From positions 1-64,000 of the forward strand of contig JAQGDQ010000202.1 in NCBI GenBank assembly GCA_030141605.1: a stretch of 64,000 bases of DNA, given 5' to 3'. Source of the DNA: Tubiluchus corallicola. Taxonomy: Eukaryota; Priapulida; Priapulimorpha; Priapulimorphida; Tubiluchidae. A program made the position numbers and the translations under genes. Below the pieces are notes generated by a model, which had not been told where the DNA came from, did not search any database, and saw only the letters and a program-made list of their open reading frames with translations. Shown here in pieces: positions 57,261 to 64,000 of this stretch. The number at the start of each line of letters is the position of its first letter. Within the stretch, counting starts at the first letter, position 1.

Positions 57261-58408
57261 AAGGATAAGACGAAAAAGTTCATACAAATTGAGAAAACAG
57301 TAATTATCTCAAACTGTTGTGAAAGGGAACAGTTTTAACACTCTCACTTTGCCCATATATAAAATCCTCAAGGTGTAAAAAATTAATACCACCACTGTAC
57401 GGCAGCACAACACCTCTTCTGGGTTGACTTTTATCAAGCTCTATTCATAAATTATTTAATTTTCTAATGTGCAGACTGTGACTAATAATACCGAGCCATA
57501 TTTGTAAATTTCATGTAAGAATGTACTATTTAATTTTCTTCAAGCTTTAATTGACATCAAAAATAAAGGTCATCTCATTACGCAATTATAATACATATTT
57601 GTCGATATAAATTTTTACAAAGTGTATTGTTAAGTGAATTTTTTATTTCATACAAAAATCCTTAGATTAAAAAAGTTAAATTAAATTCAGTAGAAAATGC
57701 ATACTTCTGGATACCAATGTATATTAATAAATTTAATACAGGATTTTATTTAGTACAAAATGCTGTACGAAATTTATCACACTCAATTACCTTCTCCTTT
57801 AGAGATCAATAACCACAAGTCTGTATTATATTAGAACAGTGAAACTAATTGATAAAACATTGTTTAATGCAAAACTGACCACTGAAAATCAATAAGTCAA
57901 ACACAGTTACATGTGTTAATTCGTAACCACTTTACGGAAAGTTGAAATGGTGGATGGCAAAATGCATTTTGGTACTCTCCTCAGGTAAGCAGGTGCATTT
58001 GCGAAAACAAGGAATCTCATGTTAACACAAAGTCACTACCAATGCAGCATGGCTTGAACACATTTACACACTACAAGAAACCAGCAGACTGCAATGAAGC
58101 TTCGATGAAACACAGCAACACTCCTTTACTCATCAGCCGCTAACCAAAAAGATCGCACACGATAATAGGAAACGTCATAAATCAATGGTGTCAAATTAAG
58201 AAATATCACAATTAATATGGGGAATTTAAGTTGCTAATAAAGACCTTGTTATAAACCAACAGAACATACAACAAAGCATTTTGCAATAATTCAATAAACT
58301 CTAAAACAACTGTAAGTCAACAATGTGAGGAACTTCTTACAATGATTCTTATTCAGAAAGACAGATGATGTGGTATCTAGACAATATACAGAATATCAGA
58401 ATATAGAT

Positions 58409-59779
58409 TTACTTTGCATCTTTTGCCTTTTGTTTTCTTTTCTTTTTCGTCTGTTTCTGCTCTTCATCGGGATCTTTTCCTTCCAAGATCAATTTCTTAC
58501 GCTTGTTAATATTCTTGTTTTCACCCATATCCATCTCATCCATGTGAATTTCTGCTTCTCTGCGGGCCACATTGACTTCAGTAAGAATCTGCAACACCAC
58601 ACTTTCGTTTGTTTTATGCTCTACGAGTTTTGTCTTGATCAAATTCTCAATTGCATGGACACGTTTCACATCATATTGAGTTACCAAAGTAAGTGCGAAT
58701 CCACCGCGTCCTGCCCGAGCAGTTCGACCTACACGATGAATATAATTTTTTGGCACAGACGGAACATTGTGATTTATAACTAAATCCACTTCAGGTATAT
58801 CTAAGCCTCTGCTAGCCACATCTGTAGCTACTAATATGTGCACCTGGTTAGATTTAAACTTAGTGAGAGCAGCTAGTCTTTCTCGCTGTCTTATCAAAGA
58901 ATGCAAAGCAGCACTAGGAAAACCTAGCTCACTCAGAGCCATAGACAAAGACTGGGCTTCTCTACAAGTTTGCACAAAAATCATGCACGATTTGTTAGGG
59001 TTTTCAGTTTGAAACTCTTGAATAATGTGAACTAAATAGCCATCTTTCACATGCTGAGGCACAAGCACGTATCTTTGATTTAACTCATCAACTGTAGCAA
59101 CATCTACATTTGCTGTCCAGAAAAATGGTTTACGAAGAGCAATTTGTTGCAGTTTTTCTAATCTATCTGTTATTGTTGCACTGAAAAGCAAAGTCTGGCG
59201 CTGTTTTGGAAGAACTGAAAAAACGGTTTGTAACTGTTCTGCAAAGTTTTCACTATCAAGTAACCGGTCTGCTTCATCTAATACCAAAAATTTTATCTTA
59301 CCAAAGTTCTTGCCATTTCCACTAAGAACATGATCTGCTAACCGTCCCGGTGTTGCCACGACAACATGAGGTTTTTTAGATAACTCACCTCCTTGTTTCA
59401 CCATATCCATTCCTCCTATTACTACAGCAACTTTTAGACCAATCGGTTTTCCTAGTACATCAAACTGATCAGAAATTTGAAAAGCCAACTCTCTAGTTGG
59501 AGTTAAAATTAATGCAAACACTCCATAGGGATCTTCACATAACCTCTGAAGAATTGGCAATGCAAACGCAGCAGTCTTTCCTGTGCCAGTCTTTGAACAA
59601 CCAATGCAATCAATACCTTTTAGTATTTGAGGTATGCAATTACATTGAACTGGCGTTGGCTTTGTTATCCCTATAGCAGAGCACTGTCTAACCAACCAAT
59701 CATTAAGATTTAATTGCAAGAAAGTACAATTAACAGATTCCTCCGTAGAAGGGCCACTTTCCCGTGCTGATGAAGACAT
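58409..59779 (-). CDS. DDX49: DEAD-box RNA helicase, DDX49 (yeast Dbp8) homologue, 456 aa
   Basis: ATP-dependent RNA helicase expected in the nucleolus, where Dbp8/DDX49 acts in small-subunit ribosome assembly. Visible motifs: Q motif with ITKPTPVQ (38-45), Walker A SKTGTGKT (62-69), PTRELA (94-99), GG (122), TPGR (143-146), DEAD (168-171), SAT (200-202), ATDVASRGLD (318-327), HRVGRTARAGR (348-358). Family-specific stretches such as DPYG.F.L.LTPTRELA, GGMDMV, QRY.LVP and ILEGKDPD identify DDX49 rather than other DEAD-box proteins. The C-terminus is a short lysine-rich tail, and the human protein is slightly longer (about 480). The frame is uninterrupted and intronless, although neighbouring genes have many introns. 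The start is the only ATG before the conserved Q region. It lies 1.55 kb upstream of the ZC3H13 start on the same strand. Confidence 0.95.
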   Translation of the reverse strand: MSSSARESGPSTEESVNCTFLQLNLNDWLVRQCSAIGITKPTPVQCNCIPQILKGIDCIGCSKTGTGKTAAFALPILQRLCEDPYGVFALILTPTRELAFQISDQFDVLGKPIGLKVAVVIGGMDMVKQGGELSKKPHVVVATPGRLADHVLSGNGKNFGKIKFLVLDEADRLLDSENFAEQLQTVFSVLPKQRQTLLFSATITDRLEKLQQIALRKPFFWTANVDVATVDELNQRYVLVPQHVKDGYLVHIIQEFQTENPNKSCMIFVQTCREAQSLSMALSELGFPSAALHSLIRQRERLAALTKFKSNQVHILVATDVASRGLDIPEVDLVINHNVPSVPKNYIHRVGRTARAGRGGFALTLVTQYDVKRVHAIENLIKTKLVEHKTNESVVLQILTEVNVARREAEIHMDEMDMGENKNINKRKKLILEGKDPDEEQKQTKKKRKQKAKDAK

Positions 59780-59789
59780 CTTTTTTCAA

Positions 59790-61180
59790 ACTTGCTGAAA
59801 CAAGCACCCAATAAAAACTTTATGTATAGTAAATATCAGTTGATAAACATGCATTTTTATAGAACATGGGTTGGAGGTGCTGCATATTTGACAGGTTTTT
59901 AGTTTTACTCAAGTACATTTTACATTTTGTATGCTTCATTTCAAGTCTTCACATGTAGCATTCAAGAAGCGTAAAAAAAATCTTATATTCAAATGCAATT
60001 TGTGCATACAGAACTTCATAATTTTTATTGAAAAATTTTGGAAAGAGGCAGTTTGCACAAAAATACTGTCTTCTAGCAAAATTTTGACACTGTCTGTCTT
60101 ATGTAAAATATTACAAATACTTTGGCCTAACAGAAATGAGCAATGACAATATATTCCAATACAGCAGACAGTGTTGACTCCTAAAAAGGAAACATACTAA
60201 CTGGCAATCACTGCTCAAGTGTGCTGAACACACATTTGCGATACTACAATTATAGTACTGTGTAGTGTCAAAGCCTGTTGATATAAAGTAGAATGTAGTA
60301 CCAATGAGACAGATTTTGAAACTGTAAATCAAAATAATTGCTGCAAGGATGATGAAGGGTCAATAAAAAATGAACAGTTATTAACACAAAAGTGCTTAAC
60401 AGAATATCAAAGTACAATAAATAACCTAAACAGATTGAATAAAAACCTCCAAAAATTACAAAAAATATTTATTTTGCAATGTATTTAACAAAATAGTTAA
60501 AAATAATGACCACCAGTTAAACTGTTAGTCATGGTATCAGCACACTTAAACACTGTAAAAGTTACCCAAACACAAAGATCATAATAAAGGTCACCATGAT
60601 ACTAGATTTGAAATATAAAAAGCACTACATGATTAGAGCTGCCAGAAGCTAAAGCAACAAAATAACTGAGAATCTACAACAGTCCACCCATGGATTGGTA
60701 AGAACTCACCACTGTAAGCTCCCCACCAAAGCAGACACCTAGCAATGAAAGCATTTCCAACATTTCAGAATGAAAACCGAATCTGCAGTCACACATGTCT
60801 GCGTGGTCTTCTTGCATGAATTATATTAAATATGTATTTGACACAGAGGTGCTTTCAAATATGGACATCAAATTGTGATATACATAACTTTGCACACAGT
60901 TAAAGTGATGGTAACACTTAGAGGCACTATAGTTGCTCATCAGCATAGGTTTTATAATAGGTCTTTACGAATTTCTCTTTTACTATTGCACTCATTTCGT
61001 TTTTTTACCAAGTTGCTGAACCCAACACAAATTGCTGCACGACAATTACTATATTATTATCCAGTAAGTGCAACTGAAAACAATTATCACACGAACGGTA
61101 GTCTTACTGCAAGAATTTACCAAGCCATGTAAAACTAATTTAAAGCACAAGAAATCCTCAACTTACATAAAGCTTAAAAA
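59790..61180. other. Intergenic, nothing recognised
   Basis: AT-rich sequence upstream of DDX49, including its presumed promoter, which shows no clear TATA box. No coding segment or repeat was supported. Confidence 0.35.
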
Positions 61181-61184
61181 ATTC

Positions 61185-61545
61185 GCCTTGAAATTTTATA
61201 CCACTTACATACTGCCTTTTTGCATATTGGACTTGCATCAGCAATAACGCCGAATAAAACATGTAAATTTAAACTCCCGTGATCACCGAAAGACGCAGCC
61301 ATTCTGACGATAAGTCATTGGAAACAATTTTAGATAACATTCTGTACAGTTTGAAAAATAATCAGAGCATTCGTAGCGCACTAACTAAGTAAAATGAAAA
61401 CAAAACAAACAAAGAATCCTTTCAACATGAGCACAATATGTGCATAAAATTGCTATAAAGTAATATAATTTCTTAAGGTGATTTTTCTGAAACCTACTTT
61501 AGGTATCCCCTTTTCTTGTCTTCTAAGCAAGAGCTACTCATAAAA
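61185..61545 (+). repeat. R1 repeat, long copy
   Basis: Order of blocks as in 10735-11400: 'ttttataccacttacatactgcc', 'gtaaatttaaactcccgtgatcaccg', 'tttgaaaaataatcagagcattcgta', 'atatgtgcataaaattgctataaag', 'ggtatccccttttcttgtctt'. This copy lacks the middle segment present at 10900-11260. Confidence 0.65.
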
Positions 61546-61559
61546 ACTTGAACAAAATA

Positions 61560-63835
61560 AATATACATGGTAAACAATCATGGTAAAATCAAATTATGTT
61601 AATAGATTTTGACAAATATCTTCAGGAAATGGAAATAAAGCTGATGATAGTAAAAAATGTCTGTTTTATACAGTTCATTGATTATATGGCACATTTCTTT
61701 TAACATCAGCCACTGTGTTATGAAAATTAAAAATGTGTTGCCTCGTTCAAGAGCACCAGGCAGCCAAGTGACAAATGAATGGTCCAAATTTTCTAAAACA
61801 CACGAGTGTTCCAGTGATGCACTTGTTAAAAAATTATATTTACTTAGAGAGAAAATAGGCCAAGATTTTGACACCCCAGTAAATGCAGAAAGATGAAAGA
61901 TACGTGCGATTAGTGTAGTTATTGATTTAAGGGCGTGCGAAAGCCTGCTGAAAAACGTGTATCATGTATAATAATGCACGGGTCTGGACAAGTCATCACG
62001 TGTATTTAAGGAAACCAACAAAAATCTTTGCTTCAATATAAAAATGGTCAAGTCAGCACATCAACATGATACTATGCTGGTTTCATACAGTCAGTAGGTG
62101 CGAAGTCTGCTACTTCATCTGCAGGCCAGTAAGCCAATAAAGCAAAGCTGTCAGTCAGTCAGCTAGCCACAATTAGTATGTAGTCCTATATACCTTACTG
62201 CACTAGGTCATACCTTTTTTATCCACATATTTTTGTAACTTATAAAATTTTACTTTGTCAATTTGTTTTAACTGACTTAGTATCATAGAAGTATATAATG
62301 AAAATGTGAATACTAAAATATGCTATAAAGAAAATAACTTACCTCAAATAATCATTCTGCACATTACAATGATTTTACACAGTCAAACTCTTCACAATGT
62401 TCTCAGCTTTGTTTCCTGAAGATAATTCACATTATCTAGTTTTCATTACTTGGATTTTTATTCCCTTGATCTCAGCTCACCAAAGACTGAAACAAACCCA
62501 GAAATTTATTAGATACTACTTTCTCATTTTTCCTGGGCCATTTTACCATGCCATTTTTTTCTGTGCCATTTTTACCTATGCCACTTTCATCTATATTCTA
62601 TTCTAACAGATAAGCTGCATCCCTAATATACTAGCAACAACCATCTCGTTGGTCAACTTAAAAATGGGTGGAATTTTTTACTGACTCTATATCCAAAACT
62701 ACCTAGCTTGATCAATTCTAGCACAGCACAAAACTTTATATCTTTCAGAAATGAGCTAGATTTTCACCTATCCGCTATGTCGGGAACCCGGTGACCATTT
62801 TGATTTTCTTTTTTTTGCTTATTGGACTATTTAAATAACTTGCATCCTTTATCATGTCTAGCAGCAGCTTTTTAGATTCGCCAATGTTGAATGAATAAAA
62901 ATAATTTGCTTTTTGTTTTTATAACAAATCTTTAGATGAAACAGTTAATATAATTACTTGCACAACTGGAATATTTTCGTTTTATGTGGCAGCAATTTTT
63001 GAAATGAAAATAACAGAGGGGATTGTTTAAGTCCAACTACCGTGGAATAGATATCATAATCACTTCTTAATACTATCTTACTGAATTTCTTTCGATTTAT
63101 AATTGCAGCCATTTTGTAATTTGCATTTTTGACCCTTTTCTTGTAATTTTTCAAGCTGGTCACAGACTTTCCGGATTCACCACAGTCAAATTAACAAGGC
63201 TGGCTAAGAGACTACATCTAAAAAAACGCCACTAGAACAACACATTTACAGAACGTTCTTCTACTTCTAGTCTAGTCACTTAAATAATAATCTTTCTTAC
63301 TGTAAAAAGTTTTAAAGATTTAATACTAATTTACCTATTGTCGAATGCTTGTCACGTCTTTACCTCTATTATAGACAATAAGCAAGTAGAATTTCGTGAA
63401 ATAAACTAAATTTTAAGCTAAAATGGTCGCAGGCAGCCAACTGCTCAATGTTGAACTTGAAAATTGCTATTCAATTTCAATGAGTTTTTGCTACAATGCA
63501 CTTTGTGGCGACAGTGACATGTACTGGTGACAAAAATTATTCTAAAGAGGAAAAAATTATTTTATTCCAATCACATTTTTGATTGTAACTCTAATTCTAA
63601 TCACTTACAATTATATACTATCGGTATCAATTTTTCCACTTAGTCACTTAGAGACAGTGCATACAATAAGGGAGTGACTGAGATAGTCATGAGTGCACAA
63701 TGGGTTTGTGATATGCTCATGTGCGTTACGCTTCGTCATTAATGGCATTTTGGTGGCAATAACTTGGTGTTTCTTCTAGATGAATGTCATCAAACCTGAC
63801 TGGCTAACTGACATACAGATAACTGGCTAATATGT
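61560..63835. other. Intergenic, nothing recognised
   Basis: Short frames occur (for example 61657-61896 on the plus strand), but none has recognisable family motifs or splice context. No large repeat was noticed. Confidence 0.35.
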
Positions 63836-63840
63836 ATCTG

Positions 63841-63958
63841 AGAAAATTCTTTTTTAATAGTAAATACCTGGAACGAGCTTCCACAAGTAGCCACAAATGC
63901 ATCTACAGTAAATCAATTCAAAGGTGCTATTCACGCCACAAATAAAATTGTAAAATAG
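63841..63958 (+). pseudogene. LINE reverse-transcriptase 3' end, degenerate
   Basis: After a 'FFFNS' stretch in one frame, the adjacent frame reads TWNELPQVATNASTVNQF then KGAIHATNKIVK and a TAG at 63956. WN.LP..V..A.(S)VN.FK is the standard end of LINE ORF2 proteins. A one-base frameshift separates the two parts. Only the last about 40 codons are present. Confidence 0.5.
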
Positions 63959-64000
63959 AAGTGTGTATTACATAACCCAGAAAGATTTTCTGCAAACTCA

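Noticed and set aside
61657-61896. 79-aa frame on the plus strand
   Set aside because: No recognisable motif, overlaps a minus-strand frame of similar length, and no transcription signals.

Overview
This window is nuclear DNA of a multicellular animal. It is AT-rich, its genes are split by GT-AG introns, and about half of it is repeats and mobile elements. Nothing in it is prokaryotic. The host genes are animal-type: a ZC3H13 homologue of the m6A-writer complex and a DDX49/Dbp8 helicase. The transposon mix (Gmr1-type LTR element, Helitrons, hAT and pogo-like MITEs, LINE tails, a DUF6729-like gene relic) fits an invertebrate or other non-mammalian metazoan. I cannot name the species.

Left part (1-16 kb): a 71-bp satellite fills 1-3014. 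From 5451 to 15562 on the plus strand I assemble an eight-exon gene, all exons in frame, for a 174-residue single-pass membrane protein that I do not recognise. It includes 12-nt and 13-nt microexons. Its 6.5-kb intron holds a Helitron fragment, a LINE tail, a hAT MITE, microsatellites and copies of an interspersed repeat called R1 here.

Middle part (16-34 kb): two direct copies of a complex unit (about 16.75-20.77 kb and 21.3-26.15 kb) contain a coding-like tandem repeat and R1 copies. The second copy was hit by a 361-bp hAT MITE and an 834-bp Helitron, and the first copy still shows both empty sites. Pieces of a degenerate DUF6729-like gene lie at 21.48-21.67 and 26.24-26.99 kb. A 120-bp tandem array, a GT-rich minisatellite and a head-to-tail Helitron array ending at 33455 follow.

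Right part (34-64 kb): the minus strand carries a 16-exon ZC3H13 homologue (56858 down to 34231; 3945 nt, in frame, 1314 aa). It has the N-terminal CCCH finger and the conserved C-terminal region. Its last intron contains a complete 7.8-kb LTR retrotransposon (34543-42326) with 988-bp LTRs, a CTTGG target duplication, a tRNA-Leu-type primer site and one intact Gag-Pol frame. In that frame integrase precedes reverse transcriptase and the Gag is SCAN-like, the signature of the Gmr1 group. Upstream lies an intronless DDX49 homologue (58409-59779, minus). The rest, to 64000, has an R1 copy and a LINE tail but no gene I can support.

Both recognised host genes act in RNA metabolism (m6A deposition and ribosome biogenesis). 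They are transcribed in the same direction 1.55 kb apart. All exon boundaries were read by eye from splice signals, frame and homology.
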